Assembly (NCBI GenBank): GCA_964654665.1 | Contig: CAZZKV010000010.1 | Span: forward strand, 26,287 to 90,286 | Length of the DNA: 64,000 nt | Direction: 5' to 3' | DNA from: CALCKU01 sp964654665 | GTDB lineage: Bacteria > Pseudomonadota > Alphaproteobacteria > Caulobacterales > Maricaulaceae | Shown: positions 35,952 through 44,501 of the stretch, one piece after another | Numbering within the stretch: the stretch's first letter is position 1 | Layout: each line of letters begins with the position of its first letter | Notes under the pieces: generated by a model | Databases searched by the model: none | What the model was told of the DNA's origin: nothing | The model's input: only the letters and a program-made list of their open reading frames with translations | Position numbers and translations under genes: made by a program

Positions 35952-37175
35952 ATGGGCGATAAGTTCAGACAAAAATTTGAAGCAGCGGTAGAATCTGTTC
36001 GCTCCGAAGGACGGTATCGTATTTTCCGCGATATCCGCCGTAAAGCGGGTGCCTTTCCTCTCGCAACATGGTTTAAAGAAAATTCAGAGCAAGATATAAC
36101 GGTGTGGTGTTCGAATGATTATCTGGGCATGGGACAAAATGAATGTGTAATTGAGGCCGTTAAATCAGCTGTTGATACGGCGGGAACGGGGTCGGGCGGG
36201 ACGCGTAATATATCCGGCACGACACGGTATCATGTGCAATTGGAACAAGAATTAGCGAGCCTGCATGGCAAAGAAGCCGCGCTTGTATTGACATCCGGTT
36301 ATGTCGCCAATGAGGCCACACTGGGTGTTATGAGTAAAATATTGCCGGGATTGATTATATTTTCCGATGCAATGAACCATGCGTCTATGATTTCAGGCAT
36401 TCAGCGGGCCCGTTGCGAGAAACGTATCTTTAAACATAATGATTTGGAAGACCTAGAAGCGCTTTTAAAGGCAGTTCCTCTAGAGGCACCCAAGTTAATT
36501 GCTTTTGAATCCGTCTATTCTATGGATGCGGATATTGCCCCTATTAAAGATATTTGTGATTTAGCCAATAAGTATAATGCGTTGACCTATATTGATGAAG
36601 TTCATGCGGTTGGTATGTATGGCCCAACAGGCGGCGGCGTTTGCGAACAATATGGATTGATGGACCGTGTGGATATTATACAAGGTACATTGGCCAAGGC
36701 CTATGGCATGGTCGGCGGTTATATCGCGGCGGATGGTATCATCATTGATGCTGTGCGCTCGCTGGCTAGCGGGTTTATTTTTACAACATCAATACCTCCG
36801 TCCACAGCAGCAGGTGCGCTGCGCTCAGTCAAAGTTCTTAAAGTCACACCAGAAAAACGTGTTCAACACCAAGAAAGAGCGACAGCTCTGAAAACGCGGT
36901 TTCGGGCTGCTGGATATCCTTTCATTGACGGCGAAACACATATTGTTCCGCTTATGGTTGGAGATCCGGTTAAATGTCAGGCTATCTCGGATCGTCTTAT
37001 TGAAGGATTTGGGATTTATGCCCAACCCATAAATTTCCCTACGGTACCGCGCGGAACAGAGCGATTAAGGTTCACACCCAGCCCGTTTCACACAGAGGCT
37101 ATGATGGACGATCTGATGAAAGCCCTTGATATTGTTTGGACGGAATTTGACTTAAAGCGGGAGAAAGTCGCCTAG
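35952..37175 (+). CDS. hemA: 5-aminolevulinate synthase
   Basis: This ALAS condenses glycine and succinyl-CoA, the C4 pathway entry to haem that marks alphaproteobacteria. The 407-residue class II PLP enzyme has VWCSNDYLGMGQN, GSGGTRNISGT, YIDEVHAVGMYGPTGGGV and the PLP Lys in QGTLAKAYGMVGGY (K249). The HRM-type regulatory motifs of eukaryotic ALAS are not seen. It sits divergently from hemB, so the two first haem steps share one intergenic region. Confidence 0.97.
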   Translation: MGDKFRQKFEAAVESVRSEGRYRIFRDIRRKAGAFPLATWFKENSEQDITVWCSNDYLGMGQNECVIEAVKSAVDTAGTGSGGTRNISGTTRYHVQLEQELASLHGKEAALVLTSGYVANEATLGVMSKILPGLIIFSDAMNHASMISGIQRARCEKRIFKHNDLEDLEALLKAVPLEAPKLIAFESVYSMDADIAPIKDICDLANKYNALTYIDEVHAVGMYGPTGGGVCEQYGLMDRVDIIQGTLAKAYGMVGGYIAADGIIIDAVRSLASGFIFTTSIPPSTAAGALRSVKVLKVTPEKRVQHQERATALKTRFRAAGYPFIDGETHIVPLMVGDPVKCQAISDRLIEGFGIYAQPINFPTVPRGTERLRFTPSPFHTEAMMDDLMKALDIVWTEFDLKREKVA

Positions 37176-37231
37176 GCTTTCACGGTTATATATTACTTTA
37201 TATTGTTGAATGTTGATGCCGAGAGGGTGAA

Positions 37232-38635
37232 TTATTTTACCATAACCCGAAAGGCGACGCTAAAATCTGATATAGCAAAAGAACCGCTATTGAATTGTCC
37301 TTTGGGATTTAAGCAAATATAAGTAACTGCCGGATCATATCCAGAGACCGGTGTATAGGTGCAGGCATTAAAATTTGCTGGTTTCGTAGCCGCATTTGAA
37401 AAACCTAAATCGCTTGCATCAGAAAAACTAAGCCCGGACCCATTGGATGAAAAGGCAACAACGCCTGTTTCCGGCCCGCCATCATCTATATCCCCATTAT
37501 AAAACGTTGTCTCGGGGGGGATTGCATCGATAATAACCACTGTATCGGTATCAACGGGCTTTGACCCTGTATTCTGTGCGGATATGGTATAAATTATATC
37601 CGAACCGGGAATGCTATAGGGGCTGGCGCTTATAGGAGAAATATCGGCCGTTTTCGCGGCACTAATATTCGGCATTTGATTGTCGTCGAAAACCCAATAG
37701 GCCACTTGTTCCGTGGTATGGGTGCGCGATGTGTCGCCTGCGACAACTTCTTCCTCAATGGCGGCAGCCAGGGTGTTGTTGGTTAATGGATCCGTTCCAT
37801 ATAAAATGGCCCATCCGCCTTGTCCCCCATCTTCGGCCTCTTGTTGCAAGACGCCAATATCATAATCACCGCTAACGTTGTAATTATACGGCGGGTTATT
37901 TCCTACGCCAAGAATAGTATCTGCGCCGCGGGCCAATTCAAACGCTATATCATTGATGGTTCCGGAGCCTGTCTCGGCAACAATATATCCGAGCGTTTCA
38001 CTGGCTCGGGTGCCGTTAATTTGTCCAATATGTTTACCGACGCATATACGATTGGATCCGACATAGGCTGGGTCGCGGCGCGATACACAATTATTAGTCC
38101 AGAAAACACTCGCATTACTATCATTAAAACTCATAACTTGCCCCAAAACTAATGGAGCGGTATAACTTTGAATAACATTGGCTGTCACCTCTTCTAGGTT
38201 CACCACATTCCAATTATTGGGCACGTTTTGCCCTGATGTTTGATCTGAAATGACACTATGGGCTTCAAATTTCAAACCAGAGGGTAAATCATAAACACCT
38301 TCATCGGCAATGATGCAGTGAACATTACCCGGTGTTACGGTGCTGCTATTTTCAAATTGCTGGATACGGAGCTGAAAACTTGATCCTGATATATTTCGAA
38401 TGCGCGTTGTTGCGCTAGGGTTGGCGTTGCTTTGTAGGTTGTATGTGCAGGTAATAATGGGGTTTGTATAAGTGTTTTCAAGGTTTACAGTAACCCACGC
38501 GGCTCCAATATTAGGCAATCGTTTCACTTCCATATCCTGAGTCAGGACCTGCCCATGAGCGTATGGAGCCCTTGCTGCCAATAGACATGCAGCAAACTTC
38601 ACCACCGTCCAAAATAATTTTGGATCAATTTGCAT
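37232..38635 (-). CDS. large secreted protein, DUF11/conserved-repeat-like C-terminus, unknown function
   Basis: No function is recognised. The 467-residue protein has a signal peptide (cleavage likely near PYAHG-Q). The N-terminal part is rich in Asn/Thr/Ser with motifs such as VTVNLENTYTNP and repeated Cys (CTYNLQ, CIIADEG, NCVSRRD). The last 130 residues (about 335-467) contain ISAQNTGSKPVDTDTVVIID followed by a Pro/Thr/Gly-rich beta segment, as in the DUF11/TIGR01451 conserved-repeat domain of surface proteins. The 3' end sits close to convergent hemA. It is probably extracellular or surface-bound. Confidence 0.85.
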   Translation of the reverse strand: MQIDPKLFWTVVKFAACLLAARAPYAHGQVLTQDMEVKRLPNIGAAWVTVNLENTYTNPIITCTYNLQSNANPSATTRIRNISGSSFQLRIQQFENSSTVTPGNVHCIIADEGVYDLPSGLKFEAHSVISDQTSGQNVPNNWNVVNLEEVTANVIQSYTAPLVLGQVMSFNDSNASVFWTNNCVSRRDPAYVGSNRICVGKHIGQINGTRASETLGYIVAETGSGTINDIAFELARGADTILGVGNNPPYNYNVSGDYDIGVLQQEAEDGGQGGWAILYGTDPLTNNTLAAAIEEEVVAGDTSRTHTTEQVAYWVFDDNQMPNISAAKTADISPISASPYSIPGSDIIYTISAQNTGSKPVDTDTVVIIDAIPPETTFYNGDIDDGGPETGVVAFSSNGSGLSFSDASDLGFSNAATKPANFNACTYTPVSGYDPAVTYICLNPKGQFNSGSFAISDFSVAFRVMVK

Positions 38636-38766
38636 AATGTTTTATACAACTTCTTGATGAACCGAGGATTTACAACTACTATTAGGATTAAGTAAGTCTT
38701 ACGTTTCCCCTTTAACGGGTAATTAAAGATTACGTTCGCGATAAACAGATAATGTAAAATCGTGCA

Positions 38767-38795
38767 TTGCAGGACAGTCAATTTTACCCTATCTC
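38767..38795 (+). promoter_or_regulatory. possible promoter of glyA
   Basis: TTGCAG (38767-38772) and TATCTC (38790-38795) are 17 nt apart, about 30 nt before the glyA ATG. The match to consensus is moderate and position alone supports it. Confidence 0.3.
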
Positions 38796-38825
38796 GCTCG
38801 CGTTAACTTAAGACGGAGCCGATTC

Positions 38826-40142
38826 ATGTCTGCTGCAACCATGAAATCCAGTAATCAGAGCACGGCTCATCTTGGGAATTATTTCACGCAATCTCTTAAA
38901 GACCGGGATCCGGAACTTTATGCATCAATGGCAGATGAATTGGATCGTCAAAAGCATGAAATTGAATTGATTGCATCAGAGAATATTGTGTCAAAAGCCG
39001 TGCTTGAGGCACAAGGATCGGTTCTGACGAATAAATATGCCGAAGGATATCCGGGTAAACGATATTATGGCGGATGCCAATATGTCGATGTTGCTGAACA
39101 GTTGGCAATTGATCGGGCGTGTGAGTTATTTAATTGCGGATATGCCAATGTTCAGCCCAATTCTGGTTCGCAAGCCAATCAAGGTGTATTTTTGGCACTT
39201 TTGCAGCCCGGCGACACAATTTTAGGTATGGATTTAGCGTCTGGCGGACATTTAACGCATGGCGCGCCGCCCAATATGTCTGGAAAATGGTTTGATGCTA
39301 TTTCCTATGGGGTAACCAAAGATACACATCTGATCGATTATGATCAGGTCGAGGCCTTGGCTCAAGAACATCGCCCTAAGCTTATTATATGCGGCGGCTC
39401 GGCTTATGCACGTCAAATAGATTTTGCCCGATTTCGATCTATAGCTGATAAGGTCGGTGCTTATCTGCATGTTGATATGGCGCATTTTGCAGGTCTTGTA
39501 GCTGGGGGAACGCATCCATCGCCATTCCCACATGCTCATGTTGCGACAACCACAACACATAAGACGTTACGTGGCCCGCGCGGTGGCATGATTTTAACCA
39601 ATGATGAAAAATTGGCTAAAAAATTCAATTCTGCCATATTTCCGGGGCTGCAAGGCGGGCCGTTAATGCATGTTATTGCTGGTAAAGCCGCCGCATTTGG
39701 CGATGCACTTAAACCTGAATTCAACGCCTATAGCCAAGCAGTAATTGACAATTGTAAAGCTATGGCCGCGGCATTGGTTGATGCGGGATATGCGGTTGTG
39801 ACAGGGGGAACCGACACGCATCTGGCGCTCATTGATCTCTCGCCAAAAGGTGTCAAAGGGAACGCCGCCGAGAAAGCTTTGGGTAGGGCCTATATTACCT
39901 GTAATAAAAACGGTATTCCTTTCGATAAAGAGAAATTCACCATTACATCAGGGATTCGCGTTGGATCGCCGGCCGGAACAACGCGTGGATTTGGCGTGGC
40001 TGAATTTCAACTGATCGGACAGTTGATGGCTGAAGTATTGGATGCTTTAGCTGAAAATCCAAAGGGTAATCCCGAGGTTGAAAACTCGGTTCGCGAACGT
40101 GTAAAAGCCTTAACAGCCCGATTCCCGATTTACGGCGAATAA
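38826..40142 (+). CDS. glyA: serine hydroxymethyltransferase
   Basis: SHMT converts serine and tetrahydrofolate to glycine and methylene-THF. The 438-residue protein has IELIASENIVSKAVLEAQGS, YAEGYPGKRYYGGC, HVDMAHFAGLVAGG and the PLP Lys in TTTTHKTLRGPRGG (about residue 246). It heads the glyA-nrdR-rib-nusB-thiL string that is conserved in alphaproteobacteria, but a thioesterase gene on the opposite strand lies between glyA and nrdR here. Confidence 0.97.
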   Translation: MSAATMKSSNQSTAHLGNYFTQSLKDRDPELYASMADELDRQKHEIELIASENIVSKAVLEAQGSVLTNKYAEGYPGKRYYGGCQYVDVAEQLAIDRACELFNCGYANVQPNSGSQANQGVFLALLQPGDTILGMDLASGGHLTHGAPPNMSGKWFDAISYGVTKDTHLIDYDQVEALAQEHRPKLIICGGSAYARQIDFARFRSIADKVGAYLHVDMAHFAGLVAGGTHPSPFPHAHVATTTTHKTLRGPRGGMILTNDEKLAKKFNSAIFPGLQGGPLMHVIAGKAAAFGDALKPEFNAYSQAVIDNCKAMAAALVDAGYAVVTGGTDTHLALIDLSPKGVKGNAAEKALGRAYITCNKNGIPFDKEKFTITSGIRVGSPAGTTRGFGVAEFQLIGQLMAEVLDALAENPKGNPEVENSVRERVKALTARFPIYGE

Positions 40143-40149
40143 TGTAATG

Positions 40150-40578
40150 TCACTGATCTTGATTTTGCGTCGGTAAGGCGTAGGTCACGGTGCTCCGGCT
40201 GGCTATTTTTTCGCTCTCTTCGCCGCGAATGCTTACCGATATAATAACCCGGGAACGTCCCACATGAATAATGTCAGCTTCGGCTATTATTGTGCGGCCG
40301 ATGCAAGGACGTAAAAAATCTATATTTAAATGTGTTGTCATCGCCATAGGCGTGATGCCAATGCGCGTAAATATCACGGCATAAGCCGCGTGATCGGCAA
40401 GAGCCATTTGGGTTGGGCCTGAAACGAACCCGCCTGGACGCATCGTGGCGGCACCGGTTTTTATGGCGAGGGTTAGTTTACCGTCTTCAACATGTATAAA
40501 TTGTGGCAATTCCCCGCGATCGCCGGGGAAATTATCTAAAAAGAAATCAGTCATTTCTTTTGCTGTAACTTTGGACAT
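40150..40578 (-). CDS. hotdog-fold thioesterase (PaaI-like)
   Basis: The start MSKVTAKEMTDFFLD (40578) has a good upstream Shine-Dalgarno (GAAAGAG) and gives 142 residues, the usual size; a longer start near nrdR adds 22 basic residues. The hotdog motif is GGFVSGPTQMALADHAAYAVIFT, with MTTHLNIDFLRPC following. PaaI-type enzymes hydrolyse acyl-CoA. Convergent with glyA and divergent from nrdR. Substrate unknown. Confidence 0.87.
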   Translation of the reverse strand: MSKVTAKEMTDFFLDNFPGDRGELPQFIHVEDGKLTLAIKTGAATMRPGGFVSGPTQMALADHAAYAVIFTRIGITPMAMTTHLNIDFLRPCIGRTIIAEADIIHVGRSRVIISVSIRGEESEKIASRSTVTYALPTQNQDQ

Positions 40579-40649
40579 ATTATCACTCTTTCTTGCGCGG
40601 CGTTTAACCCATTTGCGCATGGCTTTAAACATGTTAATGAGCACAGCTT

Positions 40650-41129
40650 ATGAGATGCCCCTTTTGCAGCAGTGAAGACACACAAGTCAAAGATAGCCGG
40701 CAAGCCGAAGATAATACAACTGTGCGCCGTCGGCGGCTTTGTGGAAAATGCGCTGGGCGTTTTACGACATTTGAACGAGTGCAGTTAAGGGATCTAACGG
40801 TTGTTAAAAAATCCGGACGACGGACACCTTTTGACCGAGATAAACTCGCACGTTCAATCATGATTGCTATGCAAAAACGTCCCGTGGAACCTGAACGGAT
40901 TGAGCAAATGATAAGCGGCGTTGTACGGCAACTTGAAAGTGCGGGCAATGCCGATATTTCGTCTGATCATATTGGTGCCCTTGTTATGGAAGGTCTCGCA
41001 GGCCTCGATAAAGTGGCCTATGTGCGCTATGCGTCTGTCTATAAAGACTTTCGGGCAACAGCCGATTTTGAAACATTTATAGAAGAAGAAAACCTTGTTG
41101 AAGGCGATATAAAATCGGAAGAAGAGTAA
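40650..41129 (+). CDS. nrdR: transcriptional repressor NrdR
   Basis: NrdR senses ATP/dATP and represses ribonucleotide reductase genes. The 159-residue protein starts MRCPFCSSEDTQVKDSR with a zinc ribbon (CPFC ... CGKC), then an ATP-cone domain VVKKSGRRTPFDRDKL. This is the expected neighbour of ribD in alphaproteobacteria. Confidence 0.97.
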   Translation: MRCPFCSSEDTQVKDSRQAEDNTTVRRRRLCGKCAGRFTTFERVQLRDLTVVKKSGRRTPFDRDKLARSIMIAMQKRPVEPERIEQMISGVVRQLESAGNADISSDHIGALVMEGLAGLDKVAYVRYASVYKDFRATADFETFIEEENLVEGDIKSEEE

Positions 41130-41132
41130 AAT

Positions 41133-41786
41133 TTGGCCCGTCCTTTTGTTACGCTTAAACTTGCGACCTCTCTGGATGGTAAAATAGCCCTGGCCAATGG
41201 ACAATCGCAATGGATTACCAGTGAAGCCTCCCGTCTGGCGGGGCGTCAGCTCCGGGCCTATCATGATGCTATTGCCGTGGGAGCCAATACGGCTGTCATA
41301 GATAATCCACAATTGACTACACGATTGCCTGAGCAATCCAACCCGATACGTGTGGTGTTTGATACGAAATTAAGGCTGTCTGAACAGTCTAATTTGGCGC
41401 TTACAGCAAAGGCGGTGCCGGTGTGGGTGTTTAGCGAAGTGACATCCGGCAAACCCGCGAACCGCCTAAAAGAGATGGGGGTAAAGCTTTTTAAGGTTCC
41501 TATTGATTTGGGATTGGATATTAAAAATGCCCTGAATATACTGACACAAAATGGCGTAACGTCATTGCTTGTTGAAGGCGGGGGGACGCTGGCTGCGAGT
41601 TTCATCCGTTTAGGCTTTGTGGATAAAATTGAATGGTTTCGTGCGCCGATAATTCTCGGCGGGGATGGGCGCAATGCCATCGGGGATTTAAAACTTAATG
41701 ATTTAAATTTAGCGCAGCGGTATAGCCGTGTTGAGATAAATTCGATTGGAGATGATATCCATGAACGCTATGAGCGAATAGGGTAA
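41133..41786 (+). CDS. ribD: RibD-type reductase domain only (no deaminase domain)
   Basis: This 217-residue protein starts at a TTG 3 nt after nrdR and is the C-terminal reductase half of RibD. It has RPFVTLKLATSLDGKIA, the NADPH-linked region AVGANTAVIDNPQLTTR, LLVEGGGTLAASF and FRAPIILGGDG. Full RibD is about 360 residues with a zinc deaminase (HAE, PCxxxxxxxxC) first; no trace of it is upstream. So the pyrimidine deaminase step must be made by a separate gene outside the window, or be lost. ribE overlaps the stop by 1 nt. Confidence 0.9.
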   Translation: MARPFVTLKLATSLDGKIALANGQSQWITSEASRLAGRQLRAYHDAIAVGANTAVIDNPQLTTRLPEQSNPIRVVFDTKLRLSEQSNLALTAKAVPVWVFSEVTSGKPANRLKEMGVKLFKVPIDLGLDIKNALNILTQNGVTSLLVEGGGTLAASFIRLGFVDKIEWFRAPIILGGDGRNAIGDLKLNDLNLAQRYSRVEINSIGDDIHERYERIG

Positions 41787-42412
41787 TGTTTACTGGAATT
41801 ATTACAGATATCGGGACGCTTAAAGCCATTACGCGGGATGCGAGCGGTGTGTGGGGTGATACCCGAATGGAGGTGACATGCGCTTATAATATAGCGTCTA
41901 TAGATATTGGCGCGTCGATTTCGCATTCAGGGGCGTGTATGACGGTGATTGAAAAAGGGTCAGATTGGTTCGCCGTTGAAGTTTCTGATGAAAGCCTATC
42001 GAAAACGACTATGGGGGATTGGGACGTTGGAACCAGAATTAATCTGGAGCGGGCTTTGACCGGTAAAGATGAAATGGGAGGGCATTTAGTGACCGGTCAT
42101 GTTGACGGTGTTGGCAGGGTGTTAAGCCTTGAAGAGATCGCGGGGTCTCATAAAATCCGGTTTGAGGCACCGGCTGCAATGGCTTTTGGCATTGCTCCCA
42201 AAGGGTCGATCACAATTGATGGGGTTTCGCTCACCGTTAATCATGTCGATGGGGCCGAATTCGAGGTAAATATCATTCCACATACATGGCAGGTGACGAC
42301 CCTTGGAAAATTACATGTTGGTAGTAAAGTAAATCTGGAAATTGACCTCATAGCGCGCTATGTGGCTCGGTATTTGGCGCATATGGCGCCATCTCTACAG
42401 CAGAAGACATAA
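41786..42412 (+). CDS. ribE: riboflavin synthase (alpha chain)
   Basis: Riboflavin synthase dismutates two 6,7-dimethyl-8-ribityllumazine molecules. The 208-residue protein has the two-barrel pattern, starting MFTGIITDIGTL, with SHSGACMTV in repeat one, LVTGHVDGVG and SITIDGVSLTVNHV in repeat two. Its start overlaps the upstream stop by 1 nt. ribBA begins 2 nt after it. Confidence 0.96.
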   Translation: MFTGIITDIGTLKAITRDASGVWGDTRMEVTCAYNIASIDIGASISHSGACMTVIEKGSDWFAVEVSDESLSKTTMGDWDVGTRINLERALTGKDEMGGHLVTGHVDGVGRVLSLEEIAGSHKIRFEAPAAMAFGIAPKGSITIDGVSLTVNHVDGAEFEVNIIPHTWQVTTLGKLHVGSKVNLEIDLIARYVARYLAHMAPSLQQKT

Positions 42413-42413
42413 T

Positions 42414-43565
42414 ATGGCTGATACTCAACTCAATGAAGCGACTTTCGAACAGGTCTATAATCTGGCTACGCCGGAAGAGATTATCGAAGATGCCCGGAAT
42501 GGCCGCATGTATATTCTGGTAGATGCTGAAGATCGGGAAAATGAAGGCGATTTGATTATTCCTGCGCAATTTGCAACGCCGGATGCCATTAACTTTATGG
42601 CTAAGTTCGGGCGGGGTTTGATTTGTTTGGCTCTGGAACAAGCAAAGGCTGATGTATTGGGATTGTCGAATATGTCAGCGGATAATCGTTCGCGATTTGA
42701 AACGGCATTTACCCAATCAATTGAAGCACGCGAGGGTGTGACAACAGGGATCAGTGCGGGGGACCGCTCCCATACGATTCAAACCGCGATAGATACAGAT
42801 AGCCGCGCCGATGATATTGTTTCGCCCGGACATATGTTTCCCATTATAGCAAAAGATGGCGGTGTATTGGTCCGTACAGGCCATACCGAAGCCTCAGTTG
42901 ATATTTCGCGTATGGCAGGGCTTAACCCATCCGCTGTTATTTGCGAAATTATGAATGATGATGGTACAATGGCGCGGCTTGATGATTTAGTGAAATTTGC
43001 ACAATTCCATGGTTTAAAAATTGGAACCATTGAAGATCTTGTATCCTATCGAATGAAGAAAGATCATTTCGTCAAACATATTGCGTCTTCAGATTTCACA
43101 TCCCAAAATGGCGATGCTTTCAAAATTCATGTATATCGAAACTTCCTTGATGGTAAGGAACATGTGGCCCTTTCAAAAGGCGAGCCAATAGCGGGGGAAG
43201 ACAGCCTTGTAAGAGTGCATAAAGTAGATTTTGCCGGAGACATACTCTATGAAGAAAGCCCGCGTTCGGGACTCATATGGGATGCGATGAAGCAACTTGC
43301 AGCGCATGATGGTCATTCCGTATTAGTGCTTATTCGCGAAGGCTCGATAGATACATTACTAGAGCGTCTGGGTGCCCATAAATCAATTATTGATCGTAAG
43401 GAACAAACTGTTCGCGAATATGGGGTCGGTGCACAAATTCTTGTTGCTCAGGGTGTTCAGAAAATGCGGCTTATTACCAATACGATGCCCAAGCTCATCG
43501 GTCTTGAGGCCTATGACCTTGAATTAACAGGTATCACGCCATTGATTAGCGGCCAAAAGAACTAG
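42414..43565 (+). CDS. ribB: RibBA-type protein: DHBP synthase with a degenerate GTP cyclohydrolase II domain
   Basis: The start at MADTQLNEATFEQ gives 383 residues. The N-terminal 3,4-dihydroxy-2-butanone-4-phosphate synthase domain is intact, with DAEDRENEGDLI, TTGISAGDRSHTI and GHTEASVD. The C-terminal half resembles GTP cyclohydrolase II, but where the zinc Cys motif (usually G-S-x-R-C-D-C) should be, it reads AGDILYEESPRSG with no cysteine. The GCHII activity is therefore probably absent, a situation known for other alphaproteobacteria. A separate ribA should exist elsewhere. Confidence 0.92.
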   Translation: MADTQLNEATFEQVYNLATPEEIIEDARNGRMYILVDAEDRENEGDLIIPAQFATPDAINFMAKFGRGLICLALEQAKADVLGLSNMSADNRSRFETAFTQSIEAREGVTTGISAGDRSHTIQTAIDTDSRADDIVSPGHMFPIIAKDGGVLVRTGHTEASVDISRMAGLNPSAVICEIMNDDGTMARLDDLVKFAQFHGLKIGTIEDLVSYRMKKDHFVKHIASSDFTSQNGDAFKIHVYRNFLDGKEHVALSKGEPIAGEDSLVRVHKVDFAGDILYEESPRSGLIWDAMKQLAAHDGHSVLVLIREGSIDTLLERLGAHKSIIDRKEQTVREYGVGAQILVAQGVQKMRLITNTMPKLIGLEAYDLELTGITPLISGQKN

Positions 43566-43578
43566 AAAAGATTGTATT

Positions 43579-44013
43579 ATGAAAATCCTAGTTATTGAAG
43601 CACGTTATTACGAAGCAATATCGGACGCCCTTTTAGAGGGTGCGGTGGACGTTTTGCAAAAGGTTGGCGCGGAAATCGTAAAAGTCACTGTGCCAGGCGC
43701 GCTCGAAATACCCCATGTTATTGCTTATGCCGAAGATGCAGGCTCCGGGTTTGATGGCTATGTGGCCTTGGGTTGTGTTATTCGCGGCGAGACAACCCAT
43801 TATGATTATGTATGCCAAGAAAGTGCGCGTGCTATTATGGATTTGGCCGTTGATAATCAATTGGTGATCGGTAATGGTATAATCACGGTTGAGAATGAAG
43901 ATCAAGCTTGGGCGCGGGCACGTAAAGATAAAAAAGATAAGGGCGGTTTTGCCGCTAATGCCGTTTTGAAGTTGATTAAAATACGTAGCGAGCTTCGCGG
44001 CAAAACACCATGA
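43579..44013 (+). CDS. ribH: 6,7-dimethyl-8-ribityllumazine synthase
   Basis: Lumazine synthase joins the RibB product to the pyrimidine intermediate. The 144-residue protein has KVTVPGALEIPHVI, LGCVIRGETTHYDYV and GNGIITVENEDQAWARA, all standard active-site segments. nusB overlaps by 4 nt. Confidence 0.97.
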   Translation: MKILVIEARYYEAISDALLEGAVDVLQKVGAEIVKVTVPGALEIPHVIAYAEDAGSGFDGYVALGCVIRGETTHYDYVCQESARAIMDLAVDNQLVIGNGIITVENEDQAWARARKDKKDKGGFAANAVLKLIKIRSELRGKTP

Positions 44014-44495
44014 CCGCGTCTTTGCAATCCAAGCGCCGCCGGGCCGCTCGCCTTTCAGCTGTACAAGCCCTCTATCAAATGGATATAGGTGAAGAAAGCT
44101 CTAATACGGTTATTTTTCAATTCCTTAATCATCGTTTTGAACAATCCGAAGACAGGCATTTAGAGGCTGTGGATACGGAATTTTTTGAGGCCCTTGTTAA
44201 AGGTGTTGTGCAATTCCAAGATGATATTGATAATAAAATTGCAAATCATTTATCTGAAAAATGGACTATAAAACGGTTGGATTTAACGTTGCGCGCGATT
44301 ATGCGGGCAGGCAGTTTTGAAATATTACGCCGCCCGGATGTGCCGGCGCTTGTTATTATTGATGAATATGTTTCTATAACTAGTGACTTTTTTGATGGCG
44401 GGAAGGAACCCGGCTTTGTTAATGGTGCTATGGATAAGATGGCAAAATCGGTGCGAGCGGCTGAATTTGGTTTGACGGGCGGAATGACCGCGTAA
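44010..44495 (+). CDS. nusB: transcription antitermination factor NusB
   Basis: NusB with NusE allows rRNA antitermination. The 161-residue protein has RRAARLSAVQALYQMD at the start, WTIKRLDLTLRAIMRAGSFE in the middle and the closing VNGAMDKMAKSVR. Overlap with ribH is ATGA, and thiL follows 6 nt later. Confidence 0.95.
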   Translation: MTASLQSKRRRAARLSAVQALYQMDIGEESSNTVIFQFLNHRFEQSEDRHLEAVDTEFFEALVKGVVQFQDDIDNKIANHLSEKWTIKRLDLTLRAIMRAGSFEILRRPDVPALVIIDEYVSITSDFFDGGKEPGFVNGAMDKMAKSVRAAEFGLTGGMTA

Positions 44496-44501
44496 GGTAA
44501 A

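Noticed and set aside
41130..43579. FMN riboswitch in the rib operon
   Set aside because: Gaps in the operon are only 2-14 nt, and no RFN-like conserved sequence was seen upstream of any rib gene.
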